64,000 nt of DNA from Baylisascaris procyonis (Eukaryota; Nematoda; Chromadorea; Rhabditida; Ascarididae): contig JAZARR010000154.1 of the NCBI GenBank assembly GCA_037389465.1, positions 3,038,001-3,102,000 on the forward strand, given 5' to 3'. Within the stretch, counting starts at the first letter, position 1. The number at the start of each line of letters is the position of its first letter. Positions 26,650-40,166 of this stretch are shown piece by piece. Below the pieces are notes generated by a model. That model was not told the origin of the DNA, made no database searches, and saw only the letters and a program-made list of their open reading frames with translations. The position numbers were made by a program, and so were the translations under genes.

Positions 26650-28260
26650 GACTATGAAAGCTCACCGTGACCAGTTTCACTTATTGGAGTGTGAACTAGT
26701 GTTGCGCTTGAGGGCCCCGTAAAAGTGCTCGGTGTCCTTCATATCTCATTCAAGGTTCTCAGAGTTGTGGGATGGCGAACTTCCTCGTAGGCCACTGATT
26801 CTCTGCGTCCAGGACTTGGGAGCTTTCAAATATCGGTGCAGCCGGAATTCCTGTCAGGATCCCCAAATTGCGGAAGTCCCGAAATCAAAAATTTCTTCAC
26901 CTCCTTGAATTGATGAGAAAATTTCTCCCTCTGCTGTGAAGCGGTGCGCAAAAAGGTACCAACTAAAACTAGTATTATTTGACGTAATGAGAGGCATAGC
27001 TTGAGAGTTTGAATTAAAACCTAAACACAGATGTGGTTTACTCGAATAGTAGGCAGTGAAATAATTCTCTTGTGTTTGTAAAACACACAATATCAAGACT
27101 GGAAGGCTGACAACTGAAACATCCGACAGAGGCAATGGTTGGGAAATTTTCCGATACCTGGTCATTGACAGAGAACATTATGGCACAGAGCTTACAACAT
27201 TGCTTCCGTTAAGCTCACGACAGAATGCAAATCGTTGCTTGATGAAATCAGGACTTCTCGGATTTTCTTTAATGAAATTTTCTTTTTATTTAAATGCAAA
27301 CTGCTTTGCAAAAAGATTGTAACGGTTTGCATTTATATCCGCTTAATCCAGTATTGTGGATTGAACTGTCATCAAGGATATAGCAGAACATTGAGGCATC
27401 GTGAGAACGGATTTGGTGGCGACCACCGAGAGTTTTCTTATAGATCAAGATTGCTCGGTATTCATCGAACATCCGAGCTTGTGTATGATAAAGTGATAGC
27501 TGATATTCCATTGTGTATAGGTGATATGCGAGTGAATATCAGGTGTAATTACTGTATTGTCGTTAGCTGTAGTGATTGGCCGATCAGCCAATAAGCGAGA
27601 CAAAAGCCTCCGTAGGAGTTTTATCATCGTTCAGGCAGCAACCGTTGAATGGTTGCCGGTTGTAGCCATTATCTGTAGCCTGAAGTACCATTCGATGACC
27701 CACGAGTTTCGGAAATCCTGAAATCTTATTCGAGAGTTTCCAATTTCAGCAGTAAACCAAAAATCGCCCAGGAGCGTTCTGATTCGCAGGGCTATTTTCA
27801 GTGAAAACTGCTTCAGCATTCCACTTTTAGATTTCAGAAATTTCCCTCAATACTATCAGATGCTCATGGCATAGGTCAGGATTGCCGTTCATTGCATCTG
27901 CCACTGAATTTGTTGCTCACTTACAGTAACATCTCCACCGTATTTTCGTTGTAAAATCTATTTGCATTTAGTATGTGATGAATCGTTTGCTCAGCTGGAG
28001 AATAAAGGGAGCACTCACCCATAAGGGAATCCAAATTATTCTTGGCGGTCCCTCTTTGATCTCAGCAACAAAGGCGTTGATTTGTGCAGATGCTTGCCTT
28101 TTCACTCAAACGTTGCATCGTAGTAAAGAATCGGCTTGAATATCCGACCGGAGAGCGTTGATATAATCGAAGAACGACTTCCGTAATTTTCTATCTCCCA
28201 TTTGATTATGGCTCAATTTTTTCCCGTGAGAAGCGCTCTTTCGGATCTTTGATACCAGCG
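26650..28260. other. GC-richer block of decayed open frames, unclassified
   Basis: Base composition is noticeably less AT-rich than the flanks and many frames are open on both strands. On the minus strand near 28200-28020 one frame reads MGDRKLRKSFFDYINAL, meets a stop, then AQINAFVAEIKEGPPRIIWI. Another overlapping frame reads GECSLYSPAEQTIHHILNAN. A 104-codon minus frame lies at 27165-26854. None matches a family I know. A decayed gene or transposon is more likely than an intact gene. Confidence 0.3.
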
Positions 28261-31200
28261 GACTCATTGAATCCCATGCTTGAGGTGGATGGGGGGTTGG
28301 GGGGAGAGGGGTGCTGTTATGTCTTATTAAGTCTTAAGGGATTCCTGAAAAGGTATTCTGTACGTCAGCTAAATTTCAAGAAGGATATCGTTTCCTTCAT
28401 CAAATTTTCAAAGATGGTACCAAAGAAGCTATAAGTTGTACCACTATGAGAGTAGGATTGCGACGGTGAGGATGGATAACAAAGATGCGCCTATCTGTTT
28501 CATCATGGTTGTGATTTACTGTTGTTGCAATGTAAAGGCTATATTGGTTGCATAAGTTAGAGATGGGACCTTCTCCCACTCTCCTTCCCGTTTCCTCTTG
28601 CCCATCCTCTCCTCTCGCATTTCAGAAGTGTTTCTTAACAAATACTTAGGAAAGCTGGATGTTTTTTTCAACAACTGCAACATCCTGTTCGTTGAGAGCG
28701 TTGCTTTAGATCCGACGGTCGTCGTAGTGATGTATACAAATTATTTTTGCGCTTTTCTTCCAAAACTTTTCATAAAATTGTAATAAATTGCTTTATTGAG
28801 ATACCGTTATGCATTATTCGCGTTTTGTGATATATTTTTAAGTTTCGAATGGGGATATTGATGATGTGACCGGATGAATGCTCAGCGTTTACAACTGGTC
28901 AGTTTGCAGCAGTGGTCACTTTCCTCTCTTGTCCACTTCGCTGCCAGTTATATAGTCGTTGAAATTGCCTGAATGAATTTGCTCACCGATAGTCGTCTTC
29001 AGTGTTTGTCGACATCGTTTTATAGTCTTTGGAAGCGTTCGCTGAACGAGGATATTCGACTTGATTTGTGTGAATGAAGAGTTGTTTTTCTGGAGCTACC
29101 TGAGAACTAATCTCATATCCACAAATAATCTTGGCATTTTTTACCCATCATTTCGTCTATCCGGGAGGGGCTTATTCAAGCAACCACGGTAACATCATAC
29201 GGAGGAACGGATAATTTGCATTCTCTGAATTGTGAAAATGCGTCATTTCTAGACGTCATTTTAGGTCGTAGTGGTACTTTTAGGTCGTAGGGTGGTTGTG
29301 TTTCTGAGCGTCATGGTTGGTCGCAGCGATTCAGGAGTCGTAGGGAGTGTGATGATTTTGAATATCACCGGGGATTGTGGTTATACCTGTGGACATTATG
29401 ACGGCCCCTATGGTGAATCGTCACGGTTTCTCTGAATGGCATGATGAATGTGATTAAACAATAGAGTTCATCCACAACTTCACCCAAAAGCTACTATGTA
29501 ATAAATGGTCTCGATGGTTGAATTTCATGTGTTAAGATCGAGCAGCTGAAAGCTTTAGTGATCTTTTTATATTGTTGAAATAGTCGTTTTTGAGAGTCAC
29601 TCGAGTAATGAGTCGACTGTCACGTAATGCGAATCGACTATATAACACGCGTCCTCACCTACATCCAATATATAAAAACCTGTATAATAGCAATATAGGG
29701 GGGGGGGGGTATTTTTATTTAATTTTTGGTTATATTGCATATAGAAGATGAAGTACCTCTTAACAATGGGAAAGAGTTTTAAGTACCAAAAGTACGCAAT
29801 GACTACGTTTACGCCAAAATCAATGATTGAGAATGAACACTACTTCAAGCAGCTGACATTCATTTTTCATCATTGCAGGTGTGTCTATATGTTTATTTTA
29901 ACGTCATAGTACGTTGTGTCTTTCATTCTGTTTTTACTCTTTTCTTTATATTTTATTTCGAATTATTATTAATTCTTTACTTCTTTTATTCTCTTCTTTT
30001 TTTTTTAAATGTTTTATTTCAATTTGGCTCTAAATTTGATTCCCGATTAAATTCTATCGATTATATTATTCACAAAAATAGGATACTTTAAGGCATATAA
30101 TGACTCTTTGAATGATTCATTTTTATTGTTTCAAACTTTTTTTTTTGATTTTCAATGGAAGCGACAACGATATGCGTTGTAATGAGATACTTTTAACACC
30201 GATAAAATATTATTGATATTCGCACCGTAATTAAGAGGTAATTTTATAATATTCTTAAAAAAGAAACCATTAATATATGCTATTTTTTAAGTAATTATTC
30301 AATGAGATAATACTCATTCATAACGCAAATAATCAGTGGTTATTGATAAATGAAATGAGATCAGTGATCTCTCATTAAGTGATAATTATAAATGAGCTAG
30401 TTAATTACTAGATAATATTCAATGAATCTTTGAAATCATTTCTAGTAAAATAATTTTAATCCTTTTAATTTTGGCCGAAACTCATCAAATTCCTTTTAAA
30501 TAATCAAATAGTTTTTTTTTTTCTTTTTTGTTTATTAATACCGCATTCTGAAGATAATATGTCTTCAGGATTGCTCTCTCTACAGCGAATTTAATTTCGG
30601 GAGAGGGAAGGGGATGGGGGAAGGGTCCGATGATCCGATGATATCCTATGATGCAATATCCCACTAAGAAGGATCGAATTGAAAGTTCCCACTTTCTCAA
30701 GCGAAACATGAAATCGGTCAATCCCTGCATCGAATACTTAACGATAGTACTCGTTTTTTAAGGTGCAAATTAGAGTTCCACGAGATCATCAATGAAAATC
30801 TTCGATATTCAATAAAATATATCAGATGATATCTAAGCTAAGAATATTTATATCAATAAATCACTAATTTGATGCTTAGATGAATCTATTAATTTCTTCT
30901 GGCATTATCTTCTCATTCAATAGGGATCCGATTTGATGTTGATCGCTGATGATGGATTCGTTGATGAAATCCAGCCGGATTTTTGCATTAAAATAAATGA
31001 GCATCTTGTTTTTACATGTCATCTTCGATAAGCTTTCTCATCATATATTGCGCATAGCAAGTTAATATTCCATGCTTACCGGTGTATGAGTCACCCCTTA
31101 ATTAGAGTAAAATTACATCGTTTTCCCATTTAGCTCTTTTCTCTCTTCCCAGAGATTTACTACTTATGCAATACTTTTCCAAACAAGTAATCTTATTTCA

Positions 31201-31631
31201 TGATAGTATTGATATCAATGATTAAATCATTTTCATTGTCGAATTACTACTTGATTGATAATACAAACAGTCAACTGGTCAATAAGTGACTAGTGGGCGT
31301 TGACGGGAAAGTTGTTGGACGACGAAAACGAAAGAGATACATAAATAGCAATAGCTTGATATTTCAATTTTCGACACGCATCTCATAAATATGTAAGTAT
31401 GCTTACTCGTCTTTCACGCATCACTTACGCTCTTTTGCGTTAAATACCTGCTTAGTAAAATGTACTTTTAATTACTTATTGTGTAGTTAGTGCTATGTAA
31501 TGGACTTAAAGTTTGATTTTGGAATGATTATGCTTTGATAAGTTGCCAATATTGATAGCATTTAACACTTACTTAATGAACTTTGATGACAGCTTAACTT
31601 GTTAATTTTACATATTAAATCAATGTTAGAC
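28261..31631. other. Intergenic, no gene seen
   Basis: Holds a G-run near 29699-29709 and many short inverted repeats built on GATAAT/ATTATC and CTCATT between 30.2 and 31.3 kb. A short minus-strand open stretch near 29.0 kb is not supportable as a gene. Confidence 0.4.
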
Positions 31632-31739
31632 GATTGCGCTGACGTGCTCCTCACCTCGTGCTCGTGCTGACATATTTCTGATCTCAGGCTCGTGCTGACA
31701 TGCTTCTGACCTCAGGCTCATGCTGGCATGCTTCTGACC
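31632..31739. repeat. 28-bp minisatellite, about four copies
   Basis: Copies at 31660-31687, 31688-31715 and 31716-31739 share GCTCGTGCTGACATGCTTCT followed by GACCTCAG. A more diverged first copy spans 31632-31659. Confidence 0.85.
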
Positions 31740-34700
31740 ATATCGATGACGTCATATGCTAAAATAAACGCAACACGAGTTTGTAATTTTGCAGTTTTGA
31801 TTTGACGACCATTAATATTGTAATGTCATTGAAAATTAATGTAGTTCAGTAAGAGTTACTAATCGACAGCTTTGAATATAGTGGCGCGATAATGCTGAAT
31901 TTGTGAGTTCGAGACAAGAAGTTGCAATGAACGTTTTTTTGTTGTAGTGTCAATGTTCGTCATTTTTTAATGCTTTTCCTAGAGTTTTTTAGTTCTTCTA
32001 GAGGAATACTTAATCTATCTGGTCGGCAGTAACGTTTTATATTGTTATTATCATTGAATAAGTTTTATTATTTGCATAAAAAGCCAGATATTTTGATTAA
32101 AAGTTTTAATATTTGCATAAAACTAGTGCATCCTACTATTGATCACCCCATGAATATTGTTAAAGTGCTCTATGCATAATTGGATCTTCGATTGTTCTGA
32201 AGACATTCATCTATGGCTGGCAACAAAGAATTCCATCGTTTATGGATGGAATTTTCGTTAGTGTTGAAATTTTTGAATTTCATTTCCATCCTCTAGTGAA
32301 ATTTTCATTTTTTTGCGCGATGTGGCTTTTTTAACTAATAGAATGGTAGATATTTCTCGTATTTTTTATACTTTTCAAATGTTTTTGATATTATTTTCTA
32401 AATCGATAGTGTTCTATTCGGAAGAAGATGCAATTTTTTTCGATGTTGAGGTGTTGTTTTTCATGAAGTGAGGTCATCGATGTGAGATTCCATCACGATA
32501 CCCCCTACCTTGTGGCGTTTAGTTCATTTGAAGTGCATCCAACATATCAATGCATTTAATCGAAATTTTGCGTTATACAATCGTGGTAACAAACCTTTTT
32601 TCTCTGCAAAATGCAGTCAATATTGATTAAGGATTATTGAATTAGCAATCACAATAAAAAACCTCATCGATTTTACCGTTAACAAACGATTGCACTCATC
32701 ATTAATCATCATTGAGTTCAATCGATTGATCAGCGCGATCGGCCGATCGCAATGAAGCGATCATTGCTTCACACATCTCTAAGTGCGAATAAGCGCATAC
32801 ATTTAAATGCTGCCAGCTGTATGTGCCAGCTATGTGAAAAATTTCTTAATTGAAGTATATTTTTAAATGCTTTAATATTTATTATAGACATATTTTATAG
32901 CCGTAATGATCTGATAAACATTTGTTTATCATTTTATCAGGAACTGATAAGTGAAAATGTTTACACATCTTTCCTAGTGGTGTTATCACTATTGCTCAGA
33001 AGCGTTTCTTCCGTTTATGATGAAATTACAGCACATATTAGTAATGCATTCATGAGCCATATTTAACACCATTATTCAATAGCAATATTTAATTATTATC
33101 TTTGGTGGAGATTATTGAAAAGTTCACTAAATTTTTGAAACGTTTAATTGTTGGATAAGTGGCTATAAGATAACTTTATCGAGTGAAAATAGTCTAAGTG
33201 AGATTTGTTTATTGTTTGTATTTGGTAAATTGAGAAATTTTTTTGCTGATTCTATGGAAGTGAATTATTATTTTCCATTTTCGAAATGTTTGAAAATATT
33301 TTCACCGAAAATTCTTTTAAATTTATTTACTTTATAATACGCCCATTAATAATTGATTTAAATTTCTTGTTTTAATGCTATTTACTGCTAACTTATAAAT
33401 TTTACATTATTACTTGTAAATGTTCTTCTATAATGAATTCGTTGATTGAACTATAAACTTTGATTAATTCGTTGACGTTTAATTTCGTTTATCGCTTAAT
33501 GAATGGTGTCATAATATGCAAAATGATTTCTATTTTAGATGCTTTATTTGAATATTACAATAGTATCTCTTATTTCAATTAAGCAATTGATAAATAAATT
33601 TGCTAATTCCAATAAAAAACACTTGTTTTGAACATAGTTAGTTATTTGGCAAGGGATTATATTGCTAATGGGTGGATAATTCGTTATAACACCATTGCTA
33701 GAGGGTGATAAAAGATGTTTAACGGTAACATAGAGAAGCTCGATTTGTGGCGATAATATTTATTTTAATTTTTATTTGCATTTTATAGAAATATTGCAAA
33801 TTGAGAAATATTGCAACAAAATGCAATTTGCAAATCGAATAATTACAACAGAAAAAAACTTATCTTTTTATGTCGATTCGTTGTTGAAGTTTTGCAAATT
33901 GCACAAACGAAAACATATTATTGGACCGGTTATGTGAATGAAACAAACGAAAGAAGCACTCAACACACATCATCATGCATCATCGATGTTTTAAAAGGCG
34001 ATTGCCATACTTTGTCAGATGTATGCATCATTGGTCCGACTATCTATATTTGGAGTCCATTTTGTTCTATGCCTCTTACCAATGAAATAGTTGGTTATTT
34101 CGAAAGATTCTCTCTCTTTTTTTTGAAATTTTTGGGAGATTCAAGATCCGGGGATATTCGTTGAGGATATCGAACAGGAAGTAGATCATCTTCATTCAAC
34201 TTAAGATCTGAATATTCTATTCCAAATCGAAGTGGTAATTTGAAGGTGTAGAAATCGTATAGAATATTTCCCTCAGTACAATAGGGAACAATCATCATGG
34301 ATTTATGGTTGAAAAAAAATTATATATTTGAAAAAATTACCTACATTACCTTTATGCTATAGCAATGTCGAGTAGAAAAAGGGGATCAAGACTTTCACTT
34401 CCTCATTGCCTAAAACGTTGGTTTATTATTAAATAAATTTATGCTAAATTATTGTTTAATAATTTTTGTGAGAATCGTACAAGTTTATGATCATGTAAAT
34501 AAATCGGTATTCATTTGACAGCTTTTTAAATATGCAAATTTTTTTAGCTGAATAGGTGGTAAAGTTCCTCATGATCGCCGAATGAAGCATTATTGAGTTT
34601 GGTTGTTAAGGTAGGTTGAACAATTCAACTGCTTGAATATTAATTCAACATGTGAGTTGATTAATTATTTAGTAAATACTTAGATATAAAGCGCAGTTAT

Positions 34701-34959
34701 TATGTAGCACAAAGTGGACGTGAAATAGGCTCGTATATGATCGAATGCAAGAAACTCTTTCGAAGTGGGAAAACACGCCAGAGGGACACGTACGATATGC
34801 GCTTTTACGTTCCGCATTCCATGCCTTGCAATTTATAAGTTATCAAAAAAAAAAAAAAAAAAATTTAAGTATAGAACGAAGGCTCAACCGTCGAGCAAAA
34901 TATGTTAATTTGAAGCATATTTAAATGTGTGTAAATTTTTTTGAAACTGATGGATCATT
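31740..34959. other. Intergenic, no gene seen
   Basis: Very AT-rich. Contains a perfect 16-bp palindrome at 32735-32750 and an inverted repeat TGATAAAC-ATTT-GTTTATCA near 32912-32931. Open frames at 33811-34164 (+) and 34095-34298 (-) overlap each other and have no family resemblance. Confidence 0.4.
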
Positions 34960-34974
34960 TTAAATTTTGGTACA

Positions 34975-35160
34975 AAAAGCTATCCCATGATGTACACAAC
35001 TCAATTTCATAACTATTGGTTCAATGCTACTGGAGTCGGAACTTCCCGACAGACAAACACACAGACATCCACAGGCATAGCGTATATAAGTACATAGACA
35101 GACAGACAGACAGAAAGACAGACAGACAGACAGATTGACAGACACTACGTCACCACCATG
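34975..35160 (-). repeat. Dispersed TGTC-microsatellite element, copy D
   Basis: On the minus strand about 50 bp of (TGTC)n is followed by TATACGCTATGCCTGTGGAT, a second TGTC tract and GGGAAGTTCCGACTCCAGTA GC, then TTGAACCAATAG. The last part matches copy E (GGTAGTTCCAATTCGATAG, then AACCACTGAAG). The frame encoding Cys-Leu-Ser-Val repeats is an artefact of the microsatellite. Confidence 0.65.
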
Positions 35161-35538
35161 TGCATTGAAATGCAAATTTATAAATACGCAGGAAAATATT
35201 ATAGGCAAATGGGGAAAATTCAAAGATAGAGTTTTTGATTTAAAAAAATAGCCTAAAAATTTCCTACTCTTCAAAATTTTTGCTTTGCTCTCAAAAAATT
35301 CTGCCATTTCCACTCGATAAAAATATAACACAAATCAGGCCCAACCTCATATTTTATTTGCACTGACTAAAAATAGTTTCGATATTTGGTTATAGTTGAT
35401 GAAAATTGACAATTTATAAGCGATTTGCTTCAAAAGCTATTCATAATAATTATTTAAGTGATGATAATCTAAACGACAATAGTTCTTATACTTCTAGGAT
35501 ATAAAACATAATGTGAGGATGAAGATAGATAAATAAAA

Positions 35539-35572
35539 GTGCCAAAGAAGCTGGCATGATATGTGCTTTTTG
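35539..35572 (-). repeat. Dispersed palindromic element, copy 4 (inverted)
   Basis: On the minus strand: CAAAAAGCACATATCATGCC, then AGCTTCTTTGGCAC. Arms TGCCA and TGGCA flank the loop. The orientation is opposite to copies 1-3. Confidence 0.65.
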
Positions 35573-38500
35573 TACTTCCATTTATTAGACCAACCACTTC
35601 CATAAAATGACAACAAATAATAAAAATACACTCAGATGTATTTAAATATATATAACTTCTTTAGAAACCAATGGATGTTCGTATTTTTTACTGTCAGGAT
35701 TTCGCACTTGTTGTATCGGTTATTGGAACTCTGGATTATGGGTATCATCGTGAAAATTGCAGAATCGATGGGTATTTATCTAATTGAGCGACATGTTGTG
35801 CATATGTATTTTTTGCAGATGGATATGATTTCAAACGCTTAGTTTTCCTGATCAACCCTAAATCCCTCACAGATTTCCTTTATTCTCTCCCTCCTACCTC
35901 TTTCCTTTACCCTCCTTTTCCTTCCCAGGTTCCCCTTCTGTCTTTACTGTCCTCTTTTTCACTTCTATCCCACTTGCTTTCTTAATTTCAACTCAATTTA
36001 ACGTTGTATTCCATCGTTAAAAATTGTCTTTGTTGCACTGTTTTAGGGAGGAAATTACAGACATCACGGCACTATTTATAAACAAAGCCGTCTGTAAATA
36101 GGACAGTGCAAGTGAGTGTGTCATCAAATTCTTAAGCCAGCACTCATTGAGTGGCATCTCTACGTTGTAATGTGTTTACATTCACTCCTCTATACACATT
36201 CAATTCATTCGACGTAATGCTTTATGCTTCTCTCACCATTTTAGGTAATAAAAGTAATTTTAAAAACTGCAAAATCCTTTAAATTTTCTATTTTTTTTAA
36301 TTATTTTTCTATTTCAGATCACCAATTATTTGACAACTTTCTGGGTAATTGATTTGACGTATCATAACTATTACTTTTAATTGGTCCGCGTTAAGCATTC
36401 AAATAAAAATATAAATGCAGATAAGCTGCAGAGGATCATAGTGAACGAATGTTGTTAAGCGTAGAAGGAATGGGACGGGATATGGTAACAGGTAACCCTT
36501 AAAAACTCGATTTCAATGCCTAATATTGAGATCTACTATACAATCAAGGACAGTTTTCCTATTGCTGTATGGACCGTAAATCACCCAGCGAGCAACGTGG
36601 GCCTTGTTAGCAACCCATTCTTCTCATCTAGTGCGTCTGCAACTTGATTTTTCCACGAAAATAGAGTGGTCTCCTCCCTTGATAAGGACACATAGCCTGA
36701 AAGAACCTTAGGGATCCTCCAAGAGGAAACAAAGAGGAAGAGGCTGTTTCGAGCCTGGTGGGCGTTTTTTTAACGATCAGATCTCAAATTCCCCACTCAC
36801 ATCCATTTACAGCTCCTTCATGTTCACACGGATTCAATATGTAAATGAGTTGAAATCACTCAAATTATGAGAAACAAAAAATAGAAATTCTTTTTTAATA
36901 ATCTTGACAATATGCAAGAGAATAGACGACGAATCATCGTTGTATGACGAGTGCAACAACTAAAAATCAAATCGAATACATTCGTTGCAATGTGAATATT
37001 CTTTTTTCAACATGAAAAGATCAAAAATTTTTGCATTTCATTGCATATTGCATATTGCGACGATATTATCTTTGCTACATTCTATAATCTTTAGTTGTTT
37101 GTTTTAATTTGCTTTCATTATCACGAATACATCAATCTATCTCTTTGTTGTATCCCGATTTGTGCTCTATTCCTCATGAAATAGTGTGCACATTACTAGA
37201 CATTTTTCGATGTTCTTCATTTTCCTATCAGATAGTCGTTGATGAAACTATTTTGTCTTCATTTATTTATTTATTAGGTGGGTTTCAACAATATTTTATA
37301 TGATTAATTAAATCTTATCTAATTAATTTCCTATATGCATCGGAGTTTATCTATCGATAAAGTAGCTGTTTATGGCAAAGTGCATTTATTGTTTCCTAGT
37401 AAGATGGATTGAAGAGGGATCCGAGGGATGGGGGGGGGGGGGGGAGCAGGATGGATCTTGATTGAAGGGAATGGGAATGGTGGTACCATGGATCTTTATT
37501 ATTATTATATCATATGACTTATTCGAATCGAATAAAATCAAAGGATAACAGTTAGTACCATATCGCACCGACCTTACCGAAACAATTCTTCAGTAATAAT
37601 CGTTTCTTCTTGTTTTTAAAATGATATTCATTTCGTTTAAAATTTACTTCATATTACTAATGTCCTCACATAAGTTTTATGTACCACTACTATAATTTAA
37701 TAATGTAATGGGATGTTTTTAATAAATATATCTGAGATCTATATATATATAGAAGGAGCATTATAGCAGAGAATCTGATAGATGGTCAACACATTGCTGT
37801 TGAATGCACATAAACGAACATGGAACACTGCATGAACACATCGAACTCTTTTATATGTCGTCTTTTTTATTCATTCATTTCCTTCCATTCCAATTACTGC
37901 TGCGTTCTGTTCCTTTCTGTTTCTTTTTTTATTGACTAATCAAATTTCCTTTAAGATTATTTCAGTATAAAATATACGCGTAAATAGGTATTTATTTTTA
38001 AATCTATTTGTTTATTTGGTTCGAATGAAGCAGCGAATAAATGCAATTGCGATTATTTGACGACAAATGGCATTTAAAGAAACAAATTTTTTTTTTTGAG
38101 ACAAACAAACTAAATGTTTCATTTACAGCACAGTTTTTTTTTTTTTTTAAATTTCACACTGACCTTCAATTGGTGAAAAATTATCTCAAATCATCAAAGA
38201 TTTCAGGATTTTTTTTTTCTCTGAAAGAATCTGAATTTCATAAAAAGAACACGTTAACAACTTTTTAAAATTGTTCTCTTTGGCATCAATATCCGTAGTA
38301 ATCAATTAGCATATTTCATTAGATAGGCAATCAGGAAAACACAGCTGATATTTGCAAATACTTGAGAGAGGAGTCCGACGCTGCTGTTTAGCGTGTTGAT
38401 GTTATTGGAGACGTTTTGCCAATGTTAATGTTCAATTTGAAAATCTTAAATAAATTTAAAATAATTCACAAAAAAAAATGTTATATCTGTATCGCCCACT

Positions 38501-39830
38501 TCGGAGACTTAGATAATCCAAATCTTTATTGGCGTTCCCAGCTGCCTCGAAAAAGGCATTGATGATAGAATAAACTTAAATAATCGTTGTACAGCAACCG
38601 TGTACCGATGTGATCGCAAAAGCAATAGCATTGTACTATGGGATCGTTAAACAACTTGATTTTCCAACTTTGTGCGCAACGGGCTGTTTTCATTGTTGCC
38701 AGCTAGTTATGGAAATTCGATATAATCTGATAGCTACGGCTTTATTTCGAAATGGATGTGAACACTTTTTTTGAGACTCTCGATGTGAATATTTCTTGCA
38801 GTCAACATATGTCGAGGCATCAGATGGCAATATTTGACGCAACGCTAATCTCGTAGAATCAATAATGCGAATCGTGAAAACGATTGCATCGGCCGTACGC
38901 TCACCTTCCTATCTCATCTCAACCCTCATAATCACAACCCCTTGTCCGTCGTTTACGCTTATTTCCTATCGCATATATTTTTCTTAATATCGTTTGAAAA
39001 CTTTTCCACTTGAAATTAAATTCAGATTTAATTGAATATCTTTTTATATGAATCGGGCAAACTTCATCCATCATATATGCTAAGATCATCACCAAGTTTA
39101 ATTATAATCGGTTGCAATGAATTGAGGTGCTAAAAATATGTCTTCTTAGTTTTGACCTCACTGATACCGAACCATTTAGCGCTTCTCGAATTCGTTTCAG
39201 TGGATATCGCTTTGCGCCGAGGTTTACGGCAAACTATATAGTGTAGTGGGGAACGATGGGAAGAAATTGAAATCTGGCAATTTATTATTTGCCTCTGAGA
39301 AGTGGCAATCCTCAAGATTAGATCTGACGAATCGGTTGGAAATGATGTTCATTTGTGACCGTCAACCACTCTCGATGGTGAACGACTATTTTAGACTATT
39401 TAAATGCAACAATAAATTTGGGTCCGGACTAAATTTAAGTCGATGATTAAAAAAAAATGGTGCGAAAATAGCTGCAACGTTTCTCAAAGAATTCGATAGA
39501 AATGCTAGGACAAGCAGTAATTTGAATTTTCGGATTTTTTACATATTCATGGGGGAGGTTGGGAGATTGAATTAGACCGATGGGAATAGTAGTAGGTCTC
39601 GACGTCAAGTGGGGGAGTGCTGTGCTTTTAGCATCTTTGGGGAATTTAGAGGTGCTGAAAGTCGGAGGTATTAATTGTTGTGGCGCTTTTGCCCGATGTT
39701 TTAACCCCTTCTTCGGTCTGGGCTGAACTTGTCCCCAATTCGGATCCTCGTTGCCGCTGTAGACGAGACCAAATTTAACTCAAAAGCGTACAGGTGTGCG
39801 TCAAGCACGTGGGTAAAAGATGGTCACCTA

Positions 39831-39874
39831 GTCGGGATCGGAGTTGAACCAGGCTTCCGATCCCGACTTTTTTT
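39831..39874 (+). other. 12-bp perfect GC-rich hairpin followed by T7
   Basis: Arms GTCGGGATCGGA (39831-39842) and TCCGATCCCGAC (39856-39867) pair without mismatch around a 13-nt loop, then TTTTTTT. On the minus strand the loop region reads GGTTCAACTCC, which matches the B-box consensus of tRNA-type RNA polymerase III promoters, with a 7-bp acceptor-like stem outside it. A standard T-arm does not fold. It may be a tRNA-derived or pol III remnant; I cannot call a functional RNA. Confidence 0.35.
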
Positions 39875-40093
39875 AATGCTTACAACGATGTCACGAACAA
39901 GCGTCAATCCACCGGCCGCTTGGTGACTGCTGCGATTCCTTAGAGATTTAGTGTTGAGTTTACATCAGGAATTATAATCGGTTAAAAATTTTCGACGTTC
40001 AAACTACATAAGTATTCCCTTCATGAACGGATTCAATAAGCGTTTTTCGCTGTAAATTGCGCATTGATGTGCTTTTGTTTTATATTTATTTGG

Positions 40094-40094
<1 letters not shown>

Positions 40095-40162
<68 letters not shown>
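40095..40162. repeat. (AT)n microsatellite
   Basis: About 33 AT units. A (GA)n-like patch follows at 40218-40247. Confidence 0.95.

Positions 40163-40166
<4 letters not shown>

Larger units (their letters stand above)
35161..40094. other. Intergenic, no gene seen
   Basis: Contains one palindromic element (35539), a G12-type run near 37431-37444 and the T-run hairpin at 39831. Otherwise AT-rich with no supportable coding frame. Confidence 0.4.

Noticed and set aside
34095..34298. 67-codon minus frame with a protein-like PVRYPQRISPDLESP segment
   Set aside because: No splice site, no neighbour exon and no recognisable family.
34960..35331. 123-codon minus frame with a Cys-Leu-Ser-Val repeat
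   Set aside because: Produced by the (TGTC)n tract of a dispersed repeat; other copies of the repeat do not keep the frame.
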